This document shows positions 8,320 through 16,786 of a stretch of DNA of 64,000 nucleotides, one piece after another (position 1 is the stretch's first letter; every line of letters starts with the position of its first letter). The stretch comes from Guptibacillus hwajinpoensis. Its GTDB lineage: Bacteria > Bacillota > Bacilli > Bacillales > Bacillaceae_O. The notes under the pieces were generated by a model. The model was not told the origin of the DNA, made no database searches, and worked only from the letters and a program-made list of their open reading frames with translations. The DNA lies in contig JAENYN010000001.1 of the NCBI GenBank assembly GCA_016841765.1, positions 122,262 to 186,261 on the forward strand, given 5' to 3'. The position numbers and the translations under genes were made by a program.

Positions 8320-9216
8320 CTATTCCAGCATGGCGTCAACTTTGCTGCGGTTTTCTTCAATCCATGCTTTAGCTGATTCTTCGAATGGAATGTCATTTTC
8401 TTCATATTGAAGCATCATTTCTTCAAGGTCCTCGACCTCGATGCTCCATTTGGACATGATGTCATACACTTCCGGGTGATCCTCTTCAAATCCTTTGTAG
8501 GATAGCACATATACGTTATCTGCTTTGAATATTTCCTTTTCGTCTTCAAGGAACTTCAGGTCATACTTGGAGAACATGGAATGCGGTCTCCATCCTGTGA
8601 ACACGATCGGCTCTTTGTTCTTGATATGGGTTTCCACCTCTGCCATCATCGCTGATTCACTTGATGTCATGAGTTTGAATTTATCAAGACCATATTCGCT
8701 GATGACATCCTCCGATAGTGTTACGATTCCAGCACCCGGCGCAATCGTCACAACGCGATTTTCGTATTTTTCCGCATTTCCTTTCAGCTCAGCAATTGTG
8801 TTTTCTTCCACATATTCCGGCACTACCCAACCGAGCGGCACGTTCTCGTAGCTTGTCGCTACTTTTTGCAAGGAATCTTCGTATTTTGACCATAGGGTTG
8901 CTTCTGTATAAGGCAGCCATGCGTCCATGAAGAAATCAATTTCCTTCTCCTTCAATCCCTTAAAAATAAGCGGCTGATCCATAACGGTGAACTTCACATC
9001 ATACCCAGCTTCCTCCAAAATCAACTTTGCAATATTTGTTGGCGCCTCCGTACTTGTCCAACCAGTCATCCCGAATGTGATAGTTTTATCTTCTGCTGAT
9101 GCTTCAGAGTTATCTTCACTATTTGTTCCTTCTGAATTGCTGGAAGTTTCATTCCCACATGCAGCACCAATCAACAACAACAATGTCAACATGAAAAATA
9201 ACAGCGTTTTTTTCAT
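8320..9216 (-). CDS. Glycine betaine-type ABC transporter substrate-binding lipoprotein (orphan)
   Basis: 298-residue OpuAC/ProX-like binding protein for quaternary ammonium compounds, membrane-anchored. The signal peptide ends in the lipobox IGAAC (Cys about 20), followed by an acidic Ser/Glu linker. The mature part has ITFGMTGWTSTEAPTNIAKLIL and KEIDFFMDAWLPYTEATLW, typical of the family. SD AAAGGAGAAAGATAA precedes the ATG. No permease or ATPase gene is nearby, so it must use a transporter encoded elsewhere or act as a sensor. It is the last gene of an operon with an isochorismatase-family hydrolase and a GbsR-type regulator. Confidence 0.88.
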   Translation of the reverse strand: MKKTLLFFMLTLLLLIGAACGNETSSNSEGTNSEDNSEASAEDKTITFGMTGWTSTEAPTNIAKLILEEAGYDVKFTVMDQPLIFKGLKEKEIDFFMDAWLPYTEATLWSKYEDSLQKVATSYENVPLGWVVPEYVEENTIAELKGNAEKYENRVVTIAPGAGIVTLSEDVISEYGLDKFKLMTSSESAMMAEVETHIKNKEPIVFTGWRPHSMFSKYDLKFLEDEKEIFKADNVYVLSYKGFEEDHPEVYDIMSKWSIEVEDLEEMMLQYEENDIPFEESAKAWIEENRSKVDAMLE

Positions 9217-9245
9217 TTATCTTTCTCCTTTCGTTATCTTTTACT

Positions 9246-9899
9246 CTATAATTTCTTAAAAACCTCACGCATATTTTCCGGCGTAAATTGCACCGAATCA
9301 GGCCCGGGAGATTGCCAGGAATGATGTGGCTCTCCATTCAATTTTTTCACCAATTCTTCCGCATCAAAGATTTCAATTTCGTAGACCCAGTTTGCCATGA
9401 TCAAGATTGATGCCATATGGGCACCTTCATTCGAAGTAGAACAAATGTCTTTGACCAGATTGATTTGATAGTCACGGAAAAATCCATCAAATACGGAAGT
9501 CATCAAGCAACCATCCGTGACAAATCCACCAATGATGACATGTTTCACCCCAATGCTTTTCAGCATCAAGTCCATGCTCGTTTCATAGAATGCACTCCAG
9601 CGGTACTTGTCAATCACGATATCACCATCATCTGGTGCGATCTCATCAATAATATGAAAGTCTTCTGTGTCCGTTGAGTAATAGACTGGAGTTCCGTCTT
9701 CTTTCCTCGGTTCACCAATCGACAGTCCGTGTCCATCCGCACGATTGAGTTGTCTTGTGTAAATAACCGGAATACCTTTTTCTCGGCAGGCCTCTATTAA
9801 TGGCTTTGCACGTTTAACGGCTTGTTCCAATCCAGCAAGGCCAAAGTCACCTTCTTTTTGCATATCTATTAAAATTAATGCTGTCTTGTTTACATCCAA
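9246..9899 (-). CDS. Isochorismatase-family cysteine hydrolase
   Basis: 217 residues with the predicted start at TTG (9899), preceded by AAAGGGG at 8-nt spacing; the frame extends further upstream but there overlaps the regulator gene. The family catalytic triad is visible as Asp12 (ILIDMQKEG), Lys98 (DKYRWSAFYET) and Cys131 (GGFVTDGCLMTS). The family includes N-carbamoylsarcosine amidase, nicotinamidase and ureidoacrylate hydrolase. Pairing with a betaine-type binding protein and a GbsR regulator suggests an amide or ester of a quaternary or methylated amine, but the substrate is not recognisable. It lies 13 bp downstream of the regulator and 29 bp upstream of the lipoprotein gene. Confidence 0.87.
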   Translation of the reverse strand: MDVNKTALILIDMQKEGDFGLAGLEQAVKRAKPLIEACREKGIPVIYTRQLNRADGHGLSIGEPRKEDGTPVYYSTDTEDFHIIDEIAPDDGDIVIDKYRWSAFYETSMDLMLKSIGVKHVIIGGFVTDGCLMTSVFDGFFRDYQINLVKDICSTSNEGAHMASILIMANWVYEIEIFDAEELVKKLNGEPHHSWQSPGPDSVQFTPENMREVFKKL

Positions 9900-9912
9900 T
9901 GTAATAGCCCCT

Positions 9913-10455
9913 TTATGTTTCTTTTGATTTTTTCGGATAATGGTCGAATATCTCGCCAGACTCCATAGAATTCGCCAGACGCATCGTCCAATCAAAGTAT
10001 TCCAATGATTGGTTAAGATTTTCAATGTCCTCTTTCGCCATTTTCCTTACATGATCAACATCCGATTCTTCAGCTAATTCTTCAAGTATCGGCTTTGATT
10101 GTTCATTTGCCTTCATGATCAGATTGCGTTCCTGCCTTAACTTTTTGACAAAAAAATTGATGAAGTTTTTCAGGAAGTCCTTTTCGGCCATATAGAAGTC
10201 TTTTCGGTTTCCTTTCCGCCACACCTTGATGACCATATCAGTCTCAAGCAGTTCCCTCATTCCATTACTGACGCTTGCTTTGCTCATTGCAACCTGCTCT
10301 TTAATTTGATCGAGTGTCAATGGTTCGTTTGAAAAATAAAGAACACCATAAATTCTGCCGACTGATGGCGTGACGCCATATATTACCATTGTCTGGGCAA
10401 TGGCACTTATCAAAATATCCCTTGCCTCCTGGACTCTTTTTAAATCATCCGACAT
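9913..10455 (-). CDS. GbsR/OpcR-type MarR-like transcriptional regulator
   Basis: 180 residues from ATG 10455 (SD AAGGTGGGATCAATCA); the longer frame to 10500 has no ribosome site. It contains a winged helix with LTLDQIKEQVAMSKASVSNGMRELLETDMVIKVWRKGNRKDFY and a long helical C-terminus, as in GbsR, OpcR and OpuAR. Those choline/betaine-sensing repressors control betaine synthesis and uptake genes. It leads the three-gene operon and probably controls it. An AT-rich palindrome just upstream is a candidate operator. Specificity for choline or another quaternary amine is inference. Confidence 0.88.
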   Translation of the reverse strand: MSDDLKRVQEARDILISAIAQTMVIYGVTPSVGRIYGVLYFSNEPLTLDQIKEQVAMSKASVSNGMRELLETDMVIKVWRKGNRKDFYMAEKDFLKNFINFFVKKLRQERNLIMKANEQSKPILEELAEESDVDHVRKMAKEDIENLNQSLEYFDWTMRLANSMESGEIFDHYPKKSKET

Positions 10456-10527
10456 TGATTGATCCCACCTTAAGCGGTATTGGCAAATCACTTTGCACAA
10501 AAAATTCAGTTTGTTTAATTTGTTTAG

Positions 10528-10547
10528 TTTTAATTGAACAATTTAAA
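10528..10547. promoter_or_regulatory. AT-rich palindrome, candidate operator of the GbsR-type regulator
   Basis: TTTTAATTGAACAATTTAAA is palindromic at 16 of 20 positions and lies about 73 bp upstream of the regulator ATG within AT-rich DNA containing further AAACAAA/TTTGTTT motifs. No clear -35/-10 pair could be assigned. Confidence 0.35.
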
Positions 10548-10634
10548 CATTACACAACAAAAGATATAAAGTCAAGTCGCCTGTCGCGGAAGTGGCCAAA
10601 GCCTTCCGCCTCTTTCACAACTTTTCCTCCAAAT

Positions 10635-10670
10635 AAAAAATCCTTGCACAAATCAATGCAAGGATTTTTT
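10635..10670 (-). terminator. Bidirectional terminator after aldo/keto reductase genes
   Basis: AAAAAATCCTTGCA (10635-10648) pairs with TGCAAGGATTTTTT (10657-10670), 14 bp with an 8-nt loop. It has T-runs on both strands. It serves the minus-strand reductase ending at 10723. Confidence 0.85.
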
Positions 10671-10722
10671 ATGGTGTATTTTAAAAATGCTATTACTTCA
10701 TACTTGAATTAATGGAATGTTG

Positions 10723-11727
10723 TCATTCAGCTATCCCATCAGCCAGGATCGCATTAATCCTGTTCAATTCAAACTCACTAAACTCCAGATTTTCCAACGC
10801 AGCAACATTCTCTTCAATTTGGCTGGTCTTGCTCGCTCCAATAAGGGCAGAGGTGATTTTCCCTTCTCTCAGCACCCAGGCAAGAGCCATTTGCGCCAGT
10901 GATTGGCCGCGGCCGCTGGCTATTTCATTTAGCTGGCCAACCTTTTTGATGACATCCTCTGTCACATCGCTTTTATTTAAAAAGCTGTTTGGCTTCAATG
11001 CCCTGGAATCTTCCGGCACCCCATTTAAGTACCTGTTTGTAAGCAAGCCCTGTGCAAGAGGTACAAATGCAATCGAGCCAACTCCCTTTTCCTGAAGGAG
11101 GTCCGTCAAGCCATCCTCCACCCACCTGTTGAACATGGAATACGCAGGCTGATGAATCAGAAGCGGAGTTCCCAGCTCGTTCAATATGTCGATTGCCCTT
11201 CCTGCTTCCTCGGTTCCATAATTTGAAATACCAACATAAAGAGCCTTTCCCTGCCTCACCACGTGATCAAGGGCCATCATTGTTTCTTCCAGAGGGGTTT
11301 CCGGATCTGGCCGGTGGTGATAAAAGATGTCAACATAGTCGAGGCCCATTCGCTTCAGGCTCTGATCCAGGCTGGAGATAAGGTACTTTCTCGAGCCCCA
11401 GTCACCATAAGGACCCGGCCACATTCCATACCCGGCCTTGGTCGAAATGATCATTTCATCACGATAGCCTGAAAAATCCTGTTTTAAAATCTTCCCGAAA
11501 TTCTCCTCGGCTGAACCTGGCGGCGGACCATAGTTGTTGGCAAGATCAAAGTGGGTGATCCCCAAATCAAATGCTTTTCGGATCAGATTCCTGCCATTTT
11601 CAAACTTGTCCTCCCCGCCAAAATTATGCCAGAGCCCCAGGGAAATCGCCGGAAGCTTGATGCCTGATTTTCCACAGCGATTGTAAAGCATGCTGTCATA
11701 GCGTTCGTTACTTGGCTGATAAGCCAT
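10723..11727 (-). CDS. Aldo/keto reductase, YghZ (L-glyceraldehyde-3-phosphate reductase) type
   Basis: 334 residues from ATG 11727 (SD GGGAGG, 8-nt spacing). NADPH-dependent (alpha/beta)8 reductase. The AKR14/YghZ hallmark GYGMWPGPYGDWGSRKYL is present, with FDLANNYGPPPGSAEENFG and YHHRPDPETPLEETM covering the catalytic Asp, Tyr, Lys and His. YghZ reduces L-glyceraldehyde 3-phosphate and methylglyoxal, a detoxifying role. It lies 37 bp downstream of a second aldo/keto reductase and is cotranscribed with it. The physiological aldehyde is unknown. Confidence 0.9.
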   Translation of the reverse strand: MAYQPSNERYDSMLYNRCGKSGIKLPAISLGLWHNFGGEDKFENGRNLIRKAFDLGITHFDLANNYGPPPGSAEENFGKILKQDFSGYRDEMIISTKAGYGMWPGPYGDWGSRKYLISSLDQSLKRMGLDYVDIFYHHRPDPETPLEETMMALDHVVRQGKALYVGISNYGTEEAGRAIDILNELGTPLLIHQPAYSMFNRWVEDGLTDLLQEKGVGSIAFVPLAQGLLTNRYLNGVPEDSRALKPNSFLNKSDVTEDVIKKVGQLNEIASGRGQSLAQMALAWVLREGKITSALIGASKTSQIEENVAALENLEFSEFELNRINAILADGIAE

Positions 11728-11764
11728 ATGTAAAACCTCCCAAATTATGTGCCAGCTTGGACAT

Positions 11765-12700
11765 CTACCATCCAAGCGGCTGGTTTTCGAGTTCTTCCTT
11801 CCAAAGCTCCTCCAACTTTTCAACTGTTGCCTCAGGCATCTGTTTTTCCGCTGAAGAGAGGTTCCCAATTAATTGATCCAGATTCTTGGCACCGGGAATA
11901 ACGGTCGAAACCTCTTTAAAATGTAGAATGAAACGGAGGGCTGCCTGTGCCATTGATTCACCCGGTTTAAGCAGCTCCCTGATAACCGGAAGCAGTTCAG
12001 CTCTTTTATTCAGCTGCTCCTTACTCCAGCGGCTGCGGATGTCCGAAAACTCACTGTTGGCATCATATTTGCCGGAAAGCCAACCCGAATCGAGCGGCAC
12101 CTTGATAATCAGGCCAGCTCCCGCTTCTTCCGCTTTCTTAAAGGCCTGCTTGGGTTCCTGGTGAAAAATATTGAACATAACTTCAATCACCTGGCTGCCA
12201 GTTGATTCAAGCAATTTCTCCATTTCCTTCGATGTATCAACGGAAGCCCCATACGCACGGATTTTCCCTTCGTTTTTCAGTTGTTCCAGCTCCTCAAAAT
12301 GGCCTTCCTCCCCTGATAGCGTCTCAAAAGGAGGATTATGAAGGAGGACGGAATCGAGATAATCCGTTTCCAGCCTGCTTAAGCTCGACTCCACAGATTG
12401 ACGAATCAGCTTAGGATCAAAGTTGACGATTCCATCTGAATGATGGCCGAATTTGGAACTGATGACCGCTTCACTTCTCTTCCCTTTCAGCGCCTTACCA
12501 AGTATGATCTCACTGTTTCCCAACCCATAATTAGGTGCCGTATCAAAAAAGGTACAGCCCTGTTCCAGCGCTTCATGAACAAGCCTGATTCCTTCTGTTT
12601 CCGTTGTTCCGGACCAGTCCTGTGCATTGCCCAACTGCCATGCCCCAAAACCTACTTCGGATACCTCAATTCCCGTTTTTCCAAGTTGCCGTCGTTTCAT
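11765..12700 (-). CDS. Aldo/keto reductase family protein
   Basis: 311 residues with SD AAAGGAGACGAAAAA before the ATG. The N-terminal strand MKRRQLGKTGIEVSEVGFGAWQLG and FFDTAPNYGLGNSE place it in the aldo/keto reductase superfamily. The catalytic Asp, Tyr, Lys (ISSKFGHH) and His (VLLHNPP) are present. It resembles the bacterial AKR groups with broad aldehyde/ketone substrates. It is the first gene of a two-reductase unit; the partner downstream is YghZ-like and clearly diverged from it, so this is not a recent duplication. Substrate not recognised. Confidence 0.88.
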   Translation of the reverse strand: MKRRQLGKTGIEVSEVGFGAWQLGNAQDWSGTTETEGIRLVHEALEQGCTFFDTAPNYGLGNSEIILGKALKGKRSEAVISSKFGHHSDGIVNFDPKLIRQSVESSLSRLETDYLDSVLLHNPPFETLSGEEGHFEELEQLKNEGKIRAYGASVDTSKEMEKLLESTGSQVIEVMFNIFHQEPKQAFKKAEEAGAGLIIKVPLDSGWLSGKYDANSEFSDIRSRWSKEQLNKRAELLPVIRELLKPGESMAQAALRFILHFKEVSTVIPGAKNLDQLIGNLSSAEKQMPEATVEKLEELWKEELENQPLGW

Positions 12701-12748
12701 TTTTTCGTCTCCTTTCTTATCAATATCCTAACAGTAATCTTATAAGCT

Positions 12749-13177
12749 TTATAATTTCTTCGATAAATGATAAAGCTTATGATCTTTAGGGCAGTTCTCT
12801 AATACGCCAAAAATTTCATAGCCATTTTTCAAATAAAAATCTTTTGCCTGAAAATCGTATGTACTCAAATATGCAAGATGACAACCCATATCTCTCGCCT
12901 TGGTTTCTACAACATGTAATAGTTGTTTCGCAACTCCTTGATTACGATATTCTTCTTTCACCCATAATGTATCAATGCTTAGAATTTGCCATAATGCTGA
13001 ACATGCCAGTATTCCGCCGATAATATCCCCATTCTCATCTTTCATACATCTGTTAATGTCAATAAACGGTCTTTCCTGGGTAAGCGGTATCGATTCAAGA
13101 TTGTATGCTAGCAACCTGTTTCCGATATACTCAGTTTCTTCCTCCTTTGGAATTGTTATTTCATATCCTGAGTCCAT
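12749..13177 (-). CDS. GNAT-family N-acetyltransferase
   Basis: About 142 residues. The acetyl-CoA-binding motif A is VKEEYRNQGVAKQLLHVVETKARDMGC, and DFYLKNGYEIFGVLENCPKDHKLYHLSKKL forms the typical C-terminal strand-helix. The start is chosen at ATG 13177, 8 nt after GAGGTG; ATG 13183 is also possible. It lies 48 bp upstream of the reductase pair and may be cotranscribed. The acceptor substrate is not predictable. Confidence 0.85.
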   Translation of the reverse strand: MDSGYEITIPKEEETEYIGNRLLAYNLESIPLTQERPFIDINRCMKDENGDIIGGILACSALWQILSIDTLWVKEEYRNQGVAKQLLHVVETKARDMGCHLAYLSTYDFQAKDFYLKNGYEIFGVLENCPKDHKLYHLSKKL

Positions 13178-13252
13178 TTCCATCACACCTCTATAAATGT
13201 ATATACCATTTAACAAAGATAACTCAATACCTGGGCATTAATACGAGGAACA

Positions 13253-13306
13253 GAGGGACAGGTCACTGTCCTATAAAAATCAGACGGGATAAAGTACCTG
13301 TCCCCT
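13253..13306. repeat. Dispersed hairpin repeat, family B
   Basis: GAGGGACAGGT at the left pairs with ACCTGTCCCC at 13296-13305. The interior ACTGTCC...AAAAAT...GACGGGAT is shared with the copies at 15553-15609 and 17730-17795. It lies downstream of no gene on either strand in an obvious terminator position. Confidence 0.75.
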
Positions 13307-13411
13307 TGTATCCATAGGCAGCTCATCTTCCCTCATCGTTTATATCTTCTAGTTTATCGGCCGAATTCCTTTTTTAGAATAATAATGCTGATTGCAGTGA
13401 TCGACATAAAA

Positions 13412-13457
13412 GGAAGCAGGGGACGGTTCTGCATCTGCAAACCCATCCCCTGCTCCC
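13412..13457 (-). terminator. Terminator formed by repeat family C
   Basis: GCAGGGGACGGTT (13417-13428 region) pairs with ACCCATCCCCTGC (to 13453), extended by AG/CT, with an inner GCATCTGC. On the minus strand it is followed by TTCCTTTTAT and sits 6 bp beyond the stop of the zinc-ribbon gene. Related copies are at 8171, 13821, 15697 and 18863. Confidence 0.7.
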
Positions 13458-13463
13458 TTCCAG

Positions 13464-13661
13464 TTAATCCTCTTCAACAACCCGTGCAACATCTTGGCCA
13501 CAGGTTTTACACTTGCCTTTTAGTACAATGCCTATTTCACTGTCCTCTATTATAAAGCCAGTGATAGATGTTACATCTGAACAATTTCCACACCAAACAT
13601 TGTTTAGCAACTCATATCGAACGTCTTTTGGTATTGACACCCATTTTTTATTTGCATCCAT
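13464..13661 (-). CDS. Small zinc-ribbon-like hypothetical protein
   Basis: 65 residues, ATG preceded by AAAGAGGGATAATA. Two CxxC pairs, WCGNC (about residues 23-27) and KCKTCG (about 49-54), suggest a single zinc ribbon; the rest is beta-strand-rich and acidic at the C-terminus (RVVEED). No family is recognised. The ribosome site and the terminator directly behind the stop support it as a real monocistronic gene. It may be a small nucleic-acid- or protein-binding regulator, which is speculation. Confidence 0.75.
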   Translation of the reverse strand: MDANKKWVSIPKDVRYELLNNVWCGNCSDVTSITGFIIEDSEIGIVLKGKCKTCGQDVARVVEED

Positions 13662-13820
13662 TATTATCCCTCTTTCTTTCGGGTTCTCTTCTGCCTATTG
13701 AAAACTATCAATTTAAACTAACTCCAATTTGACCACATGCTCATCAAAGGTTTCAAATTAACTCTTATCTTATTTGTGATGTTATCTATTTTTTAAGGTG
13801 GGATGAAATCAGGGGAAATA

Positions 13821-13848
13821 AAGCAGGGGACGGTGCGGTATTGCCGCT
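13821..13848. repeat. Half-copy of repeat family C
   Basis: AAGCAGGGGACGGTGCGGTA repeats the left arm of the family C hairpin at 13412 (first 14 bases identical). A short GCGGTATTGCCGC hairpin replaces the missing right arm. Confidence 0.6.
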
Positions 13849-13915
13849 TCCTTTCTGAAAGAAACAAAAGGGGGATGGTTTGGGCTTTGGGTAAAAAACA
13901 TCGACTTCTTCTTAG

Positions 13916-14683
13916 TTATTCTCTAATGTTATAAATGATATCATCTATTTCTCCTTTAAAATATTCATAATCTTCATTCTCTAGATGCCATATAATTCTA
14001 ACCTTGTTTGGAATCTTCAACCCATCTTTTTCTTTGTAACTATCAACAATTGCTGAAAATCGTTTTTTTAAGAACTTTCCGCCTTTTTCATTATAAAAAC
14101 GGTCATTGGTTTCAAAACGAATAAACTTACCTGTATCGTCAAAATGAAAAGTACCAGTCACATCTATACCCTTATGAATAAATCTAGCTTTGGCAGTTAA
14201 TGAATCTATTGGTTCCCACTTAATATAACTTTGTAAACTATAACTAGGGATAAACAAAATTTCAGTAAATAGAGTAATTAAAGCTGATTGGCTTGTTTCT
14301 TTTCCTTTGGCGTTCACAACAGGAATAAGGTTAAATAGCTTACCATACACTTGTCCCTGTCCATCTCGATATATGTCTCTAACTTGGAGTGGCATTGATA
14401 AAGCTTTCATAAAAGCTATTCTTACGGGTTCAGTTACAGAATTAAATTGTTTTGTTTCTAACTCTGTCCAGCCTTTTTTGGGTGACAATTTTATAAAACT
14501 TTCTTTCCAAATTACATCGGCATTGAATATCTTAGGTTTTCCAATATAACCACAAACTTTGAAGTACTTTTGAACTGGTTCAGGAAGGGAAGCAATATCA
14601 TTCTCCGAAAAAATCTCGGAGTTTATTCTATTTGAGTTTTTATTTATTTCTCTAGCCCTCTCTTTTTCAAACAATCTTTGCAT
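13916..14683 (-). CDS. DUF6544-like hypothetical protein
   Basis: 255 residues, SD AAGGAGATGACATATCA. The segment LPEPVQKYFKVCGYIGKP near residue 33, followed by a beta-rich domain with SYIKWEPIDSLTAKARFIHKGIDVTGTFHFDDTGKFIRFETNDRF, resembles the DUF6544 group. That group is a large, functionally unknown family of membrane-associated or lipid-handling-like beta proteins. No hydrophobic N-terminal helix is visible here, unlike many relatives that carry one, so it may be N-terminally shortened. It lies next to a DUF1232 protein and the ECF sigma pair. Function unknown. Confidence 0.75.
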   Translation of the reverse strand: MQRLFEKERAREINKNSNRINSEIFSENDIASLPEPVQKYFKVCGYIGKPKIFNADVIWKESFIKLSPKKGWTELETKQFNSVTEPVRIAFMKALSMPLQVRDIYRDGQGQVYGKLFNLIPVVNAKGKETSQSALITLFTEILFIPSYSLQSYIKWEPIDSLTAKARFIHKGIDVTGTFHFDDTGKFIRFETNDRFYNEKGGKFLKKRFSAIVDSYKEKDGLKIPNKVRIIWHLENEDYEYFKGEIDDIIYNIRE

Positions 14684-14740
14684 TGATATGTCATCTCCTT
14701 ATCAATTCAACGTCCATTTTCATAAAACTTGTGCCCCCTT

Positions 14741-15214
14741 TTATTTAAGTTCTTGTTCATTTTTCCATTTGAGAAACTTATCAAGATCACTCTTTACCTG
14801 TTTTATTGTAAACGCAATGACAGCTGCATCATCAGTGAACCCTAATGCCGGTATAACATCAGGAATTGCATCTGCAGGCATCACAAAGTAAAGAATTGCA
14901 CCAACTATCAAAACTAAAGACCCATACGGAATGTTTCTATAATCTCCGTTTATATATGCTTTTACAAGATCGAACATTGTTTTTAGGCTATCCCATGTAT
15001 CCTGAACAAAACCCTTTTTATCATCCTTTTTCTTTGCCTTTTTTTCAGCATCATTTATTAATTTTCTCAGTTTATCCTTATCCTTTAAATAATCCTTCGC
15101 CTTACTATTCGCTTCCTCACTTTTTTCTTTTACATCCTTATAACTTACTTTATTGTATTGCTTTTCCATTGAAATCTCTGAATCAATATCTTTCTTTTTT
15201 CTTTTCAAAAACAT
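14741..15214 (-). CDS. DUF1232 (YkvA-like) membrane protein
   Basis: 157 residues from ATG 15214 (SD GGGGAGGTTGATTAAT); the frame extends to 15265 without a ribosome site. A lysine-rich coiled region (about residues 1-75) precedes the DUF1232 core, a hydrophobic helix with VLIVGAILYFVMPADAIPD and ALGFTDDAAVI. The family is widespread, small and of unknown role. It lies 57 bp upstream of the DUF6544-like gene, possibly cotranscribed. Confidence 0.88.
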   Translation of the reverse strand: MFLKRKKKDIDSEISMEKQYNKVSYKDVKEKSEEANSKAKDYLKDKDKLRKLINDAEKKAKKKDDKKGFVQDTWDSLKTMFDLVKAYINGDYRNIPYGSLVLIVGAILYFVMPADAIPDVIPALGFTDDAAVIAFTIKQVKSDLDKFLKWKNEQELK

Positions 15215-15552
15215 ATTAATCAACCTCCCCATCTTAATATTCTTAATTAATAAAGCGGTTATCAAACTCTAATCATCATAATCCTATGCTTCATGAGGGC
15301 ATCTATCAAAGTTTGAATCAAGTATTATATCCCTCTTTTTCAAATGGGAATAATTAACATAGGTTATAATTCGACATTTCACCATACATTTCCTGTATGT
15401 ATCTTATCTGTTAAATAAATATCGTAAAGCCAGTAGGTTTTTTTCGCATACAAAAATGAATGCTGATACTGCCGATATTCCGATTCAAAAATAACGACCC
15501 TTTGCATTTAAAACTGTTTCCCCTATACACAAGAAATAAGACCGAATAGACA

Positions 15553-15609
15553 GAGGGGACACGTCCAACATCTCACAAAAATAAATCGGAACGAGGTACC
15601 TGTCCCCTT
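15553..15609. repeat. Dispersed hairpin repeat, family B
   Basis: GAGGGGACA at the left and GGTACCTGTCCCC at 15595-15607 form the arms. The interior CACAAAAATAAATCGGA matches the copies at 13253 and 17730. It is part of a 666-bp gene-free stretch (15215-15880) that also holds family C and D copies; nothing else is seen there. Confidence 0.72.
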
Positions 15610-15696
15610 TCCCTCAACTACCGTTTATCTTCAAACAGGGTAAAAAGAGCTTACAAATAGATTTTTGGAATGATTAACAATATTATTTATTACAAA

Positions 15697-15743
15697 AAGT
15701 AGAGGACGGTTCTACTGCTGTGGCAGCCTACCGTCCCCTACTT
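15697..15743. repeat. Dispersed hairpin repeat, family C
   Basis: AAGTAGAGGACGGT (15697-15710) pairs with ACCGTCCCCTACTT (15730-15743), 13 of 14 bp, with an inner GCTG-TGG-CAGC stem. It has the same GGACGGTTCT core as the copies at 13412 and 18863. Confidence 0.75.
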
Positions 15744-15800
15744 CACTTTCTTTAATTTCCTTAGAGCTAAGATAAATGTAATTTAGCTATAAATTCGACA

Positions 15801-15859
15801 GTGCCTGTCACTTCCCGAAGTTTGTCGGAATTCGACATATAACGGGAAGTGACAGGAAC
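15801..15859 (-). repeat. Dispersed hairpin repeat, family D, probable terminator
   Basis: GTGCCTGTCACTTCCCG (15801-15817) pairs with CGGGAAGTGACAGGAAC (15843-15859) at 16 of 17 positions, with an inner TGTCG/CGACA stem. It lies 21 bp beyond the stop of the anti-sigma gene and could end that transcript, although the T-run is poor. Confidence 0.7.
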
Positions 15860-15880
15860 TTTACTTTAAAGCAACAACTA

Positions 15881-16786
15881 TTATAAAGTGCTTTTCGGCT
15901 TCTTAATTGATAATTTTTTTAATATGTTCCTTCCAGCTAACAACGCAAAATATAAAGAAATTGTGACTAGTAATATTGCATAAAAGTCTCGTCCAGCAAG
16001 GTAAGTTGTAGAGTGAAGACCTTTTATAAGTAAGTGAGCAAACAGGTAGGAGATAGGCAATAGAATAATTTTTTCTAGTCCATTTCTTATTTTTTCGTTC
16101 TTACGGAATATGACCAATCCAATTCCACAAATAAGTAAAAATCCTATAGCAAACAACACATAGTAGCTTAAAACTAGCCGAGGTAACGTAATGACAGAAC
16201 CATCCGTTATTGGATCTCCATAAATTAAAATATTTTCACTTCCATCGGTATTGTAATAATAGATTGAAGCGACCGTTTCCCCATTCGGGTTTATGACAGT
16301 ATTTTCTAGGTTGTTTTTGCTTATTTTCTGGTGCCAAATCGTTTCCCATGTAGTTATATCATAGACATAACCTGAATTGTCTGCTGCTGGATATTGTTTT
16401 ACATGGAATCCAGAGACTCCTTCACTAAAATTCAAAAGTACAGTTCCGTCATCCTTTTCAATGATTGAAACCGCATCTTCATTATAAGAAATGTATGCTG
16501 GCGCTGTCAGATAAGCCATTGTAACCACTGCAAAAACCAATGTTACCATGACTGAAAGAATAATCGTTTGCAGCTTTTCCCTTCGCAATGTATTTTGTAT
16601 GTTTCTTAAGGGAGCTATATCGGTATCTACTGGCAGTTCTTCAAAAGTCCTCATTTCTTCAAGTCGCTTTTTGCAGTTTTCACAAGAAGCTATATGTTCT
16701 TCAACTATATCTCTAGTATCTTGACTTGCCATATTCTCGACATATAACGGCAGTATATCCCTAATCATATTACAGCTAATTTTCAT
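15881..16786 (-). CDS. Zinc-finger anti-sigma factor, membrane-bound
   Basis: 301 residues. The N-terminal ZAS/zf-HC2 domain has Cys5 and the His31-x3-Cys35-x2-Cys38 ligands (EEHIASCENC). A transmembrane helix follows (about 75-95), then an extracytoplasmic beta-rich sensor region (about 95-205) and three further C-terminal helices. It would hold the sigma factor encoded upstream at the membrane until a signal arrives. The ATG overlaps the sigma stop by 4 bp (ATGA), indicating translational coupling. The three extra C-terminal helices are more than in a simple RsiW-type protein. The signal is unknown. Confidence 0.88.
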   Translation of the reverse strand: MKISCNMIRDILPLYVENMASQDTRDIVEEHIASCENCKKRLEEMRTFEELPVDTDIAPLRNIQNTLRREKLQTIILSVMVTLVFAVVTMAYLTAPAYISYNEDAVSIIEKDDGTVLLNFSEGVSGFHVKQYPAADNSGYVYDITTWETIWHQKISKNNLENTVINPNGETVASIYYYNTDGSENILIYGDPITDGSVITLPRLVLSYYVLFAIGFLLICGIGLVIFRKNEKIRNGLEKIILLPISYLFAHLLIKGLHSTTYLAGRDFYAILLVTISLYFALLAGRNILKKLSIKKPKSTL

